From Kryptolebias marmoratus (taxonomy: Eukaryota; Chordata; Actinopteri; Cyprinodontiformes; Rivulidae), in contig NC_051444.1 in the NCBI RefSeq assembly GCF_001649575.2, positions 19,127,187 to 19,191,186 on the forward strand: a stretch of 64,000 nt of DNA, in the 5' to 3' direction. This document shows positions 12,701 to 27,700 of this stretch, one piece after another. The position numbers and the translations under genes are program-made. How positions within the stretch are numbered: the first letter of the stretch is position 1; each line of letters starts with the position of its first letter. The notes under the pieces are model-generated. The model was given only the letters and a program-made list of their open reading frames with translations. It ran no database searches and was not told the origin of the DNA.

Positions 12701-15700
12701 TTTTGCTAACAGGCAGACAAACAAACACACAGACATACAAATATATATAAATCACTTCTCTTTTATGGTGGCGTTCAGTAATGATCTTACCACAGACTAG
12801 AAGTGGCACACATTTATTTGTTTGTTGGTAGAGCAAAACTGACGTCTTCGTGTGTTTATGTTATTTCATCTCAAGGCTGTTTTCATATTTCAGTATTTTC
12901 AGACAGTTTCTGTTTAGCAGTATTGTCAATGACTGTCATTAATTGCATTTCCACAGAAACATTAAGACAAACTATTTCAGTCTGTTTCATATTTTTGAGA
13001 AAAAATCTTTTCATCCACAAGTTCTCATAAATTGTCATCAAATGTACTGTTTTCCTGCTGCGTCTTTTCTTCTTTTCCATTAAGGACTTTTTAAAATTCT
13101 GCCCTGAAATTTATGGCTCTCTACTTCTATATTATCTTTTGTACTTCACTGTTTCATTATTGCTTACTTAGCACAGAGGCAGACACTCTGCTCAGTCCGT
13201 CTCAGTCGACTCGTCTCCTAATCCACATGAAGGATCAAAGAGGCGGGTTGGCCCTCATATGATACACATTATACACCATGACTGGCAGACCGAAAAGGGC
13301 CACAGAGCTTTTTAAACCAGGTTAGCTGTCAAGTTCATTTATCATTCCTGTAAACTAAACTAAACAGAACTTTGTAGGAGCAGCTGCTGAAAGATTGAAG
13401 CTGCTAAATGGTTAGTTTTAAAGTCAGCGGGACAAAGAGTGGAGCACAAGATTGCAAAAGATACATATTCAATTCAAAAGTGCTGATTCAAGACAGAACG
13501 TTTGAAGGATGTGTTGGGTCATATGCCTCATAGCTCTGAAATAAATAATAAAACTTGACTACAGCATTGCTTGATCTACTATATTTTATTCCCATTACCA
13601 AACTCAATTCCAAACATCTTTACCCACAAAGTTCACAAAGTCCTTGATCAGACCTCATCAGGACTGGAGTCACGTTTTAGTCCTTGACTCGTGACATTCA
13701 CTATGTGTTTTTTCCCCAGTAATCTCTGGACATATTTTGGCAAAGTACTCGTGGTTTTAATCTGGGCTGAATATCAAAGATTAAGTTGAATCTTTTTTTA
13801 TATTTTTACATTTAACCCCAAAACTGAACTCTGTGGTGGACAGCAGGGCCTGTCCTCCCAAAAACTTTAAATCCCAGATTTTCATGCCTGTGTAGTTCAT
13901 GTAAACCAATCTACAACAAACTTTTCAGTTGCGGTGTTTGGAAATTTTCACTGTATTCTTTCACTTTTACTCAAGTAAAAGCAAAAGCAAATTTCTTCCC
14001 TCAGGAGCCATAATATCTTTAGAAACAAGACCTTTCTGGAATTACCTTTACCTTATAGAAGGTGGTTCAAAGATCGACTGACTCGTCACTCCCTCCCCAC
14101 CTCCCTCCACCTATCGCTTTCCTTTTTTTGAAAAATCACCTGCCAGATAAAATATGATCATCATATCTGTCACTAACAGTTCCTTGAAGGTTACTCATGA
14201 TCTAACCCTCCTAAGAGCACATTTTGCCAAACCCTAGCTTGAATCAGGTGCCTATGTAGACACTTATCTAGCACAGTTTTCTATTGGATGTCTAATGGCA
14301 TTGCTGGTCTCATACCAGCAGCACAACAGAGGAATGTGGAGCTTTTTGCAAGAGTATAATGCATGGTGGGAAATCCTGAGGGGGACAGGGAGGGAGCAGG
14401 TGAGTCACAAAGAGGACAAGAGCAGACATGATGACCCCTGACCTACAGGAGTTTCCGTTTCTGTCACTGGCAGATTTACCAGGCTGCTGGGACATTTAAG
14501 CACCCTAAGGGTCATAAGGTTTGCACACTGAAAACCTGTCAGATCTGCTTTTGGTCCTGTTGTTATACATTTTTAAAGACAGTGGATAATTGAAGGTGGA
14601 TGAAAAAGCATTATGAAGAAAAGAGGGAGGGATAAAGTATGGTGAGCAAAAGACCTTCCTTAAAGAAACTGGACATTCCTTGTGCTCTGATGAAGACAAC
14701 TTGACTGATAGAGTATACGGTGTAGTCCCCCACTGACCTGCTGTAAGCACCTTACCATATGGGCTGTGTTTGTGTGCGGCAAAGTCATAATAGGATCAGG
14801 ACCATGAAAACCAGGGCCAAACTTCCCCTCTCACCAAAGGGAAGCAAGATCGGCACAGAGCAGATTGACTCACCGACACACACACACACACAAACACACA
14901 CCTTGAATGGAGCTCTATCACTCTTGGCAGCCAAGTCATTGTGTGATTGAGTCCAGGTCTAAATGGAAGCAATGAACAGCAGAGTTGAAGTAAAATCCAG
15001 TTTAGCAGTAAACCTCAATACTTGCTTCACAATGTTGTTGGTATTTATTTCACACAAGCACTTTCAATGCTGTTAAAACAATTAAAAATAAATATACCAC
15101 TAGTTGTTCTTTTCCCCTTGTGCCTTTTTCTGTTAGCAAGTTGTTTGTCTATATTTTAACATTGAACTGTTTTTATTAGACTCACTGTGGCTCCCCAGGC
15201 TGAGTGTGTGTTTATGTGCATGTGCAAACTCCTATAGTAAACACCTAAACTCAATTTTCTCTGTTGGTGGTTCTTTGGAATGTCTGGCATGAATTTAGAA
15301 AGCCTGGGAAGTCTTGTATGGCATCCCAATGTTTATTAAGACTCCTTTCTTTTGTCTAACAAACAGTGACTCCTTTTATCATTTTGGTGACACATTCAAG
15401 TTTAATTTTGTTCCCATATAAGTTTCAAACCTGATAGATGAAGTAAGCCAGTTAGCTTGGACAGCCATTAAAATAGTGGCTTATGAATAACAAAAATGAA
15501 CCCTTTACCTCTTACATGTGCTGAAGTGCATTGTAAATGGTTATGAAAACTGCAAATTGGACATCAAGCAGTCAATTAAAAAAAACAAAAAAAGAAAACA
15601 AATTTGCTTAAACTTCCTAAAGCCATCAAAAGATAGAGAGATTAAAAGAAGTAGAGAAGCCCTTGTAACTTCAGGTCAATTTGACCTGAAGGCCATGGGA

Positions 15701-18700
15701 TGGTTATAGGATTCTCAACGGTATTTCTTCCTTTGGACCAGTACTGTCGAGAACAGCCCATTAAGCAAGGTGTCATATTCCCTTGGTTTTGTAGTCACCA
15801 GAAGGGCTTCTGAATTGCGCTTCACCCAGAACCAGTTCACCACAGGAGACTCTAACTAGGGGCTAAGTGCCCCCGAAAACATAGCTTTTGGGGCACTTGA
15901 ACATACAACCACCCACACCACAATCATCTATTGCATTAGAGAGTTTTAGATTTTTTACATGTTAATGCTGTTGACACAATGCCAACATTTCTATGGCGAA
16001 AAGTCTGATTTGATCTGTTTTGTTTTCCACTCAGGCCACAGAACAATGGTAAATTTTGCCCAGGCTCAAGTCGCCACAACCAACTCTGCAATACCAGGCC
16101 GTGTCCTCTCAGCGCCATAGACTTCCGGGCCCAACAGTGTGCTGAGTACAACAGCAAGCCCTTTAGGGGTTGGTACTACAAGTGGAAGCCTTACACCACG
16201 GTTGACGGTAAGGTTGCTTCAAAACTTACAAAAGTGTACTATGTTCTTGGCACGTCATGCTTAATTGTTTGCAGTTCACAAAGCTGCCAAACATACAATG
16301 ACTTAAAAAGAACCCTTTTTTTTTCTTGTCTGAAAGTTTATAGGACTTATATGTTCTGTATCCAAATCTTTTTTATAGAGTGTTTCTATAATGCCAAACT
16401 CTGTTTACTGTTGCAAACATTAAAGCCAAAAATCTGGAGGAAACTATAGCTGTGGATAATGTGCATGGGAAACATGTAGCCACCTGTACCCTCAGACGGA
16501 GCAGGAATGGATTTAAAAAAGGAAGCCTGCGGGCCAGCTTTGTTACACAGAGAAAGGAAGAGAGAGGGTGCAACGAGGAAGAGCGGCGTGTTTGGCTGTT
16601 GTCCCGGGCCTGTTTAAGCTGTTGATGAATGGGGGCTGATGTAGAAAAGAGCAGATTCTGAACTGCTTTACGGAACTCTGGACCAATTCACCTTCACAAT
16701 CATTTTTTTTTAGTCAAAATGGTTGAAAGTACTTTTCTATGATAACTGAGCTGAATTCAGAAAAAACAAACAAACAAACATGAGGCTCCACCGGAGTACC
16801 CTCAAGGTGGTTTTATAGCCAGTTCCTGTCATGTCCAGTTGAGTTCCAACAGGAAGCATTTCGATGTAGATTATGTGAAACAGTTTGCAGCACAGTTGCT
16901 TCTGTAACCTTTAATTGACCAGATCATAGAAGAACAGAGTAAACAACTAGATTTCTTCTCTGTGCAGATGAAGACATCTGTAAGCTGTACTGCATTGCAG
17001 AAGACTTTGATTTCTTTTTTGCCATGTCGAGCAAAGTTAAAGATGGCACCTCCTGCTCTGACCACAAAGGGGATGTCTGCATTGATGGAGTGTGTGAGGT
17101 ATATTGCCTAAATTGATTTATTTTGGCTTGCTTTCACAATGAAACTAGATTTTTTTATTTAGAAACATATCAAAACAGATAATGTGTCAAAATCAAACAG
17201 AGACTCCTCAGTTCTTACTGTACACTCATTTATTCCACATAAATAGCTGGATATTATTGCTATTATAGCTCTGTTCATCTTTTTGGCATAACTGATTTTG
17301 TGTGGGTGTATGTTTAGGCTGTGGGCTGTGACCAAATTCTGGGCTCCAAGGCGTCTCTGGATGCGTGTGGGGTCTGTAAGGGAGACAACTCCACTTGCAA
17401 GTTTTTTAAGGGCCAGTATACCCTTCAACATCGGGCTAATGGTGAGTTTTTCTTAGCTTGTCTCTACAAGTGATGAGGCAAACACTAAGTAGATCTGCAT
17501 GACAAAGGGAAGTTAGGGGACAAACAAGGACACAGGATAAAAACAGCACAGACACAAGTATCTAATTTCACCAGATAATGAACTGACTCAGTATAGGAGA
17601 GATGAGTGAATAAAACTGTACCATTGTAGCAGGATGAAACATAAGACCTGCAGAATAACTATGAAAGCAAATATGTCATAATAACTTTCTCTCCCTCTTT
17701 TTTTCACAGAGTATTACTCTATGGTGACAGTTCCAGCTGGGGCTAGGAGCATTCATATCCAGGAAATGGAGGTGTCCAACAGCTACCTGGCTGTCCGATC
17801 CCTAAAGAGGAAATACTACCTGACTGGGGACTGGACTGTGGAATGGCCAGGGAAGTTTTCCTTTGGTGGCACTATGTTCGACTACCAACGCTCTTTCAAC
17901 AAGCCGGAGAGCCTGTATGCTGGCGGACCTACTAATGAGACTTTGGTGTTTGAAGTAAGCCGCCGCTGCTGGGTGACGTTCATTTATGGCGATTGACAGT
18001 GACAGGACCTCAGAGCTGCGGAAAGTTTTTATTTAAGCCCAGACGTGATTAGAGTGAGATGTAAAAACAGGTTTTGGTCATATAGAGAGCAAGGGCTGTT
18101 GATTTGTTTGGAGTGTTTTGGATGATATGGCAAAAGACGGGTGCTGTAAAAAACAGCGCAAAACCAAGAGAATGTAATGAGGAGGAAAAAAAAGGATACA
18201 AGACAGACATCACACAGTGAACTGCAGCACAGTCAGTCAAAGTTACTGTTCAGATTGGTCGCCTATGACACTGTTTAATTGAAGGAGAGTTTCAGATACT
18301 ACCAGCTACAATGTAAACACATTCACAATGTGCTACACACACTCTAACCAATTCATGTAGCTCCTGTGGCCAGTAACTGCAAAAGCACTTTGTTGCAGCT
18401 GTGTGATGTGAGGCTAATAGAGAGTGGTTCAAATCTTCAAGTCTTCTGCTCTTTCGAGGCAGGAATGAAAAGTATAAAATCAGATGGTTGCCTGGAGTGA
18501 GATGTTCTGCACAGTAGAGCAAAATGATTTATGAGCTTGTATTTTGTTCTTTCTTTTTTGTCTTTTCTGTTAAATTCAGTGTTGTAATCAGTTGTGTGTT
18601 AGAAACCAGAGCATGGAGGAGAGTGCAAGTCTTTACCTGTCATAAAGCAGCATAATGTGATGCAGGACAGGCGTATCCTCCTGACAGCAAAGCCAACACT

Positions 18701-21700
18701 GGACAAGTGTCAGAGTCACGCCAAGTTCTAAGTGATTGGAGGGGGATGTTCGTCTCGCATAACTTTGTCAGCAAAAGCATCTATTTTCTCTTGACCTCTG
18801 AGCCCTGGCTGTGAAAACAGAAGTGGAAACCAGCTGAAGAGCAGGCAGTGAAGTGATCTTCATGTAAAAGCTAGTCTCCACTCTGTCCCCTGGGCTACTG
18901 ACATACTGCGGTTAAAGCAGGAATGATTGGCCCATGAGTCCAGGAGAAAATGCCAGAGTTAAATTTCTAACATGCTTTGGTGGTCACTCGTCTGGACGTC
19001 TGGAAATATACAAGTGCTAATGTTGCTATTTTGGTGAAGAGGCTTTGGTCTGTGGGCATCTGAGTTCAGTCGATGTTATAGTTTCTATTTTATATTTTTT
19101 TGCTTTGTCTATGATCATTCTGTGATCTTTTGTTTGTGAACAAAATGTGAACAAAATTCATTATTATTATTTCTAGTTCACTTCCTTTAGTGTGCTTGTT
19201 TGCTTTTAGCTCAACATGGCTAATGTGAAAAGGGATCACCAAATACATAGCTAATTAACATATCACAGAATCAAAAAATATTAGTAAATGGACATTTGTA
19301 TTGTGGTTTCAGTGTTAGTTTTCGGGTACATTGAACTTCTTGTGATATTTAGGGTTAATTCTTTACACTTTTAGGAATGCAAGTCCCTTTGCTTTGAAGC
19401 TCTGGATTGTTTCTCTCTGACTGATCAGGGTACAGAATAAAAGGTTGTCTGTCTTTTTCATGTACGGAATCTATTGTGAAGTAATTGTGACAGAATAAAA
19501 AGATCAGGGGAACAACTGTAAGCATTATTAGAAACGCAGTACTGAAATGTTTCCAATTGAGAGTGGGATGCTCAACAAGACAGAGCGAGCCAAAGAACAG
19601 CTGGAATACAACTGCAGTCATTTCATGATGACGTTGTAATTGGCAAGTTCGTCGCTAGGATCGAGGAGGGTGGCGGCATCTGTTAAAAGATTTATTTAAG
19701 GTTACTTGGAAGAGAAATTAGAAGCAAAACAATAACCTAAAATTGCCTGTCGCGCATCATGTAATATATCCATCACAGTTTACAATCTGATTTCCTGTTT
19801 CAGCCTTGACATAAACACTGTGGCTGTGTTCACCCAGCTTTATGCTCCATGGGGAAATTTTAACACATCTTGGTTGTGCTTTGTGCCAATATTAAGTGAT
19901 TTATATAACCTGTCATTAATATTTAATCTCTGACACTTTATTGAATACAGTGCAATTGTAGCCAAACAAAACTATGCCGAAACATAAGTAATATGTAATA
20001 TCGTGAAATATAACTTTTTGTTCTAACACTGATCATGTTCTTTTTTTGCTTATCTGTGAGTCAGACTCACACATTTGCCCAGCAGAGCACAGAGTAATAT
20101 TGTGCATCTGATTTTCAGACGTTGCAGGCATAATCTCTATAAGTCTCTTCTGTAATTACAAAAAGGAGACAGAGGTTGATACAGAAATAAGGACGGGGTG
20201 AGGAGAGGGAGAGGGAGATTAAAAGATTAGGATTTTTGCTGTTGAACTTTGTCAGTGTTTGACGTTCAGATCAGAACGCAGTGACTTAAACTGCATCGAA
20301 AAGCGTTGTGCGTGTGTGTTATTTCAAGCACAGATCATCTGCTTTACACGTTTGACTAAACTGATGCTATGACTTAAAGACTGAGGGAGAAGGAGGGGAA
20401 GATGCATGCATGGATCACTCCCAAACCCTTTTCCTCAACTTGAAACAACGAAAGGAAAACACATGTTGAAGAGTGTGAGTGTAAACTGTGACAAGGTGCA
20501 CAGCTGCTCAGCTGGTCGAGAGGAGAAGTAAAGGAGGGTGGGGTGGGGGGTAGAAGTAGTTTACAAAATCAGGAGGGATCAGACATCACATATGGCTTCT
20601 TCCGGAGGTCTCGTGGATACTAAGTAGGATTATTCCCCCCACTGGAATTGAGATTTTTGTGGTTTGGCAAGACGAGGTCATGCCAGTCCAGGGGAGAACA
20701 TCGTAAGCCTGATATCTGTATCCGCCACATTGTAATTCATCATCGTCTCATCTGACTTGCCGAGTGGTGTGGTTGTTGGGCTGTGAAAACCAAGACACTC
20801 TGTGGTCTGCTGTTGCAATGTAGTTAGGACAGACTGACATCAGTCACACAACCTCAGCCATATTAAAAACGAGGAATCTTTCCAGAATGGGTGATGCATT
20901 TTTCTCGATTTTAAACAGAGGTCTTAGCGTTACTATTTTTTATCTCTGCCATTTGTACTTTTATCTTAACTCAAGCAAGTTTAAATTTAGTTCGTTTTTT
21001 CATGCATTACTGCTCTCCTATTCATATGTATTTAAATTTCAGCTTTAATCATTAAGATTTTTTATCAAAATTTTAGCTTTCTCATTTTTATAATGCTTCT
21101 TTTTCTAGCAAATGCGTGCAGGTATAAGGCAAACTTTATTATGCCAGAGGGGCAGTTCATTTTGCAGCCAGAAAATAATAAGTAGAAATATGCAAATGAC
21201 AATAATACAACATACCCAATATTTAGAAAACCCAACGCAAAGATGTGGGCTTCAACATTTCAGTTGAGCAGATCAACTCAAACTGTTGATTATGCGAATA
21301 CTAATAGGAATAAATGAAAACATGCATCTTTTTGTTTTGTACTTTGTTATTCTATACCTGCTATGTTTATTTTTGTCAACTAAAACAGAAAAAGTTGTGA
21401 ATATTACTTTTACACTACTAAAACCCTCACAAACCAAATATTATTTACTATGTAGCTGGCATTAGGAAGTTTTTTTTAAATGTAACCCAAATAAAGCAAT
21501 TTTAAAATTCCTCAATGTCCTAAAAAATCTACTTTTTAAGCATTAGAAATGAGGATTATAGTTTTCACCAAAGATTTTTTTAAGTGATACAAATCAAAAT
21601 ACAAAAGAGATGAGCTGCACATGAAACACAGCTGAAACTGACCAAAAATCCAGCAATGCTATGAGCTGTCTATGTGCATGGACCTGAAATAAAACTTTTT

Positions 21701-24690
21701 TTTTTCTTTTAACCATGGCAATTCTTTGTCCTGGGGCTGCTGTAATGATAATTCTTCTCCAGTAATGGGTAGGTTTGCTTTCATTCATCCATCAGTCTTT
21801 GCTTGACTTGGATGTCCAAATAAATCTCTCACACAGAAACAGTAACCCGTGGTAGGTGCGCTGCATTATGTGGATGAAATGAACCAGGCAGCATGTTAGT
21901 CTGGGAGTTTGGACTCATTAGAGAAGGAATTAAGCGCTCTGTAGAGTTCCTTGAGCCATATTGCCCATCGCCCTGAAATAAGCTTCTACATCCTCATCTG
22001 TCTAGTTTCTTGTTGTGCTGTAACGGACTGGGGTATTTACTGTATTTACTTTCTGCTCAGATTAGTTTTCACTGATTCCAGTTTTCTTGAGTTATATGAG
22101 CAGTTAGGAGATTGAAAGTAAGAATCAACGGTTGCCGATTTGACTCATTTTTAAATTGGTTGTGGGATTAGTTGTCAGTGTGTTTCCCCAGGATGAAATA
22201 AGATTTTGAATTATATACTGTTCTTGCAGCTGACACCATTCTGACTGACTGTTTTTTGGCTGACAGATCCTTCTCCAGGGAAGGAACCCGGGTGTGGTGT
22301 GGGAGTACACTCTGCCTCGCTCTGAGAGGAAACCTGAGTACAGCTGGGGTGTGGTGCGCTCGGACTGCTCGGCTCCGTGTGCTGGAGGTGAGAGAGACTG
22401 TTTCTCTCTGAGCTTGTGTTGCATGTGATCTTAAAGTTTTGGAGAGATTCTGTGTGTGTGATGGTGTTTTGATAAATTTGTATAAGACAAACATACAAAA
22501 GTTAAAATAGACTGCAAAGGACATGCTGTTTGTAGTCTTGGTCTCTCAGCTATACTGAATCAAATTCTGGTATACATCAACAATTTTTTATGTTTTTTTA
22601 AAAAGGCCAATAGTAATTTGGGACTTACTATTATAATTATCTAAGATGACAAAATGCCAATGTTTTCACCCCAATAGAACTTTTATTAGGACAAGCAGAC
22701 AGAAATGCAGATTAGAAAGTAAGTCTCAGACAAAGAGTGATTGAACAAAAACTATAAAAAAAATAAGAAAATAATTCTGAACCGTAAGTGGTGTAAGCAT
22801 CTGGTCACCACATGTCAATATTTATATGTCTACAGTGTTTTATGTAGAGAAGTGAAAAAGTTCATTCTCTTTCAGTCTTTCAGTTTTTTGAGCTCAGACA
22901 ATGAAAATCTATAGGTTGGACACCAAAACCATAAGACCTAAAGCTGTAAGCGACACGATGGGTGAAAGAACACAAAAGTTATTTTTGATGTATAAACGGT
23001 ACAAGTACAATGTTTGTAGGCATATATATATATATAGATATAGATATAGTGTTTTTTTTAATTTGGGAAAGTTTAGACAATTTTAAATGTAGTGTATGTG
23101 ATATTTTCATACTTTAGGTTGAACAGTCTGTGGTAAAAATCATAAAACGTAAACTGTGATTGTGTAAAAACCATAATAGATATCAAAATACAAGTTAAGC
23201 CATGTAAACTTCCTGTCAACAGTTTAAACTTTAAATAATGTTTTTCCTGTGAAGAAGTATGTATGAAGGAATTTTTTTGCTTTATTTTTTTTTTTTTTTT
23301 CAAATTCTAGCTACAACCTATGATGTACGCTACAGAAAGTCTTAGCAACTATTCACTTTTGTGACACACTTTTTGACACAAATTTTTTGCCTTTTTTTTT
23401 TCTTCACAAATCAGTAGCTCCTGAAGATGCTGACTATTTGCAACTTGTTGGTTGGGTTATGAAAGAAAACATCACATATAACTGTGATACAGGAATAAAT
23501 CTTCCATACACACATAAACCTGTTTTTTTCTCCCCATTAGGTCGCATTTCGACAAAGACTATCTGTCTGCAGGACCAAAAAACCCAGGTCAACTCCAGCA
23601 TGTGTAATCCCCTCACTAAGCCCACACTGGGCTCCCATCTCTGCAACATACAGCCTTGCCCTGCGTAGTAAGTATACTGTAATGTGTGTGTGTGTTTGGG
23701 GTTCAAGGCTTTCCTTTATGTCTGCTTGCTTGTGGGATATGTGGCATGGACTCTGATGTTGCCAAATTTTCAGGAACCCATGGAACAGTTTGATTATAGG
23801 TGCACGTGCAGACACACATGCACTGTGGTTGAGGAGTGTGGAGGCTGCCTGCTTGCTGTGGTCAGCCGCCACTCTGCTCACCCTGTGTTCATTTCTCTCC
23901 TCAGCCCACTCTGCAATTTCTTTTTTTTTCCTAATTTTCCCTTTTTAAACCCCCCCNACAGAGGACACACACAGAGGACACACACACACAGAGGACACAC
24001 ACACAGAGGACACACACACAGAGGACACACACACAATAACCCACGCATAACTTGTGTCTTTCACTTGTTTTTATGTGTGTGCTGTCACCTCTTTGCTTTG
24101 TCACTGACAAACTAAAGATTTAGTCTTTAGGCTCTGAAGTCATTCTGAAATCAGGGTTGTGAGCCTCATAAAGTGTTACCTGCTATTAGCATATAACTAC
24201 ATGTAATGGTTTTTCTTAATGAAGACAAGTATTCAGGTGGATTTGTGCTCCCTTTATTTGTCCAAAATGGTTTATAAAACCAGGCTACTATTAAGATTTA
24301 AAGCTGCGTCACTTTAGTACCAGTGTTTGAGTGACCCTGCTCAAAATATTACTTACTGTTACGCACAAATCACTCAGACCGCAAATCACAGGCTTGGAAC
24401 AAACTTTTCAAATGGAGTTGTTTACTTAGGCTTGCTTTAGCTGTAGAGTGCAGGTATGGGTATTTTGTAAAATTTTGATGGGAGTACTCTCTGAAACCAA
24501 GAAATCTGCACGACTGATTAAATCCATAAACCCCCCAGATTTTGTGAGTTTCCCTCCTCACTCAAACCCTTTTCATACACTGATTGCACCTTAATAGTGG
24601 AATCATGCAAAACTCATTTACCAAATAGTGTCAAAATGCTTGGAAACTAAATAAAGCGAAATGAAAGAAACTATTGATTAAATAGTTAGG

Positions 24691-24727
<37 letters not shown>

Positions 24728-27700
24728 GATTGTTTTGCTAAAAGCATATAGGCCTTCTCATCCATCTTTAACAAAGATACTGAATTTCTCAAGGGAAGAG
24801 TTGTGCCTTTGTTTGATCTGTCTAGACACTGTGTTTCATGACATGCATTTTTAAAACACAGTGTGCATTAGGTGAACCAGTGCAGCATGCAAAGGAGGAA
24901 AACCAGGTGAAAGTGCAGCAACAAGTTAAAACAGCACGGAATAAATGGTCTCTCTCTGACAGAATGTAGGCCTTTGGCTGAGGGAAGTGGAGCAAACTTG
25001 ATTTACAACACTGCCCCACAGAACATGCGGGGATTGGGTTCAGAAAGAGTACACCCATAGACACAAACACAAATGCATCGTGCAATTAGGAGATTAGTTG
25101 AACACATTTTCTTAATGTATGATTCTGAAACACTATATTTGGGCTCCGAACTTCAATGATGGGATCTGACGTTAATGATGGGATTTTGTTCACACTAACA
25201 ATACTGCAACAAGTCTGGACCGAACCTTCTTCCTTGTCGGGGGCTTGAACAAGCCAGACAGCTATCGGTTACACCTCCAACTTACAGCCTCTGTTACTCC
25301 CATAAGTTTCCCACCACCCGAGAGGAAATTTCCTGCCCCTAATCTTCGGCGTACAATTTCTCTTATCTTGGCAAAAGCTATTAAACAGCTTTGTTGGGTG
25401 CCTGACCTTCCCTCTTTGTTTGGGTAAAGACATTGGCATAGTCCAGATGTCAGCATCTTTGTCCTTTCAGCGACATAAAACACTTTGACATCCATGGATC
25501 GCATTATGTTTGGCAGTGGACATAATTTCTGGGCTGGTTGTGTTCACAGGCCAGTTTCTGCGTGCTGCAAGAAGGAAAGTTGAGCTGAGTGGGGAGCATG
25601 AAAGCTTTAGCGACTGCATTAGGATGTCCAGGATGTATGGGCAAGCATTCAAGAGCCCAGCAGAAAAGAGAAGTTGACAGTGAGGTGGGGTGTATTTGAA
25701 CTCCTCATGTGTGTGTGTAAGTGTGTGACTGGAGGAGACTGTAAAAGTGCCTGTGTATATCTATGGAGTGTATCGCGGGTGCTGACAGCCCTGTCTATGT
25801 TTCATTGTGCAGAGATGGTGGGATTCCCACTAGGCACAGCCCGTCTAGCCATGGAGAACAACCCCCCCTCCCAAATACACACAAGCTCTAACCCCTCCAC
25901 TCTCAACCCCACTCTTTAACTTCAAGGATGCCTTTAACTTCCTCCCCCTACATTGTCAGGATGCTGGACTGTGGTGGAGCAGCATTTCTAACATAAAACA
26001 GGGAGGCTGGAAAACGTTTAAAAAAGTCAGCTCAATCCTTCATGCAGGTTGGCGTTAGGCATGGTAATATGTGCCCTGTCTGCAGCTTGGTATCTGTCAC
26101 ACCTCCCCTTCTCTTCTTCTGTAGTTTGCTGTTTGAAATGCTTTTACTCTGCACACTTTGTGTCATAGTTAAACAAATCAGAGCGATGTCTGCACAAAGT
26201 CCAAAGACACAAAACAGTGACCCCAGCCTATATGTGTATATAACTTTTAAAAAATATTTATCAAGCAATGCTCTTTAGAGTGGTTAACATTCAGTCAGAA
26301 AGTGAAGCACAGTTTCCTCCGTCCACTTGCCCAAATGGCTTTGGGGAAACAATAAACTCCATATTTCCTTCATTGTGTTTCTCAATTTAGAAAAACAGAA
26401 TGTGCTAAATGAATGTAATGTAATGTAGTCTAATACCAAGGCTTCTTTTTAGTGATCTCTTTACAGTGGTAGTTCTTAAAGTTGTTGTATGAAGTCAGCA
26501 ACTAAAATGACCTCATTGAAGTTCTGTAGATTTAGATCCTGCTCTTTTAAAGTGCATAAGCAGTGAAGTTAACAGCTGAAATAATGGTGTACAGAGAAGC
26601 AGCAGTATTAAAGCAGTCATTGTAATTAAAGACCCAAAAGTTTTTGAAGGAATGCATGTGACTTGCCACTTTTTATGCCAGTTTTAGACTAAGACCATTT
26701 TATGTTAGGAAATGGCAAATTTATAGCCAACTTGGTCAAAACCTTGAAAACAAGACAACCAGAAGCTTTCAGTTTAACTTTAGACTGACAGGGAGATCAT
26801 TCATTTTGATGAAGTCATCCATTAGAGGTAGTATTACTGCAGCCATGCACGTAGGCTCCTTGCAGAATCATAGCAGAACCTTCTCTTCTTGTTACACTCT
26901 TCTTACCTCAACATGTGTCAGCTTTGGAGAAATCTAAGATATACAAATTATAGTTAGCTCTGCGGTGGTTTTGCAGCAACGCAGAGTGGCACATCAGCCA
27001 CTTTTCCCCCAATGATATATTGTTATTTATAAGTCAGGGAAACAGAGGGAAAAAAGAAACAAACAGTTCACAAGCCAAAAGTCCCAAACCAATGATTTTG
27101 GCTCCCAGTGGTCCACAACGTTCCGGTTTTCAAATTGCAGCTCAGTCCTGCTGTTTCATTTCTCTGTGGCATTTGAAAGGGAATGAAAGCATTTTTTTTT
27201 TCTTCCTCTGAAGCAGGTCGGTGGCCCGGAGGAATAGTCTCTGTGGTAGCTTTTCGTCTCAAACTGGACGGAGCCATCTGCCCATCTCCTCCTGCTCCCT
27301 CTTCGAAGCGTGCGGTTGTCAGACCACTCATTTGTTGAAATGTCCCTCTTCAGCTCTGATGCCAAGACAGGAGCTATTTTAGAGGCAGGAGTTGGCTTTC
27401 AGCCGGTCAAAGGCAAAGCGGGCATTCAAAGACGTGGCAAAGAACACGGGACAAGTGCGAAGAGATTAGAACTAACGGGATGAGGGCCGGGGGGGAGGAC
27501 AGGTGAGGAGTGAAAAGAGCAAACAAGGAATGACAAAAGGGGAAGAAAAAATGCGGGATTGTCCACATCTGTCCTTAGCCTCATTGTGTTGCATATTGTG
27601 GTTGGCTGAGGAAGTCTGGGGAAGCTGTTTTGCAGAGTTGTGTACAATATGGTTTTTATGTTTAGTTTTATACTTACTTACTTACTTTACTTTATTCAAC

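Larger units (their letters stand above)
10491..16034 (+). other. Intron, 5.5 kb
   Basis: The longest complete intron here. Holds a CA-rich tract (10752-10790), family A repeat copy 2 (12515-12780), a CA microsatellite (14875-14902) and, near 15850-15920, a stretch with a GGGGC..AAGTGCCCCCGAAAACATAGC motif that resembles a fish repeat I cannot name. No exon was recognised on either strand. Confidence 0.65.

Noticed and set aside
15850..15920. GC-richer block with AAGTGCCCCCGAAAACATAGC
   Set aside because: Resembles a fish interspersed repeat from memory, but I could not define its ends or family, so it is mentioned only in the intron description.
22125..22524. Three overlapping minus-strand frames of 95-118 codons
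   Set aside because: They are antisense shadows of the spacer/TSP1-2 exon, with no recognisable domain.
23684..24115. 143-codon plus-strand open frame after the TSP1-2 exon
   Set aside because: It runs through the CA minisatellite and an unresolved base, giving a low-complexity repetitive product.
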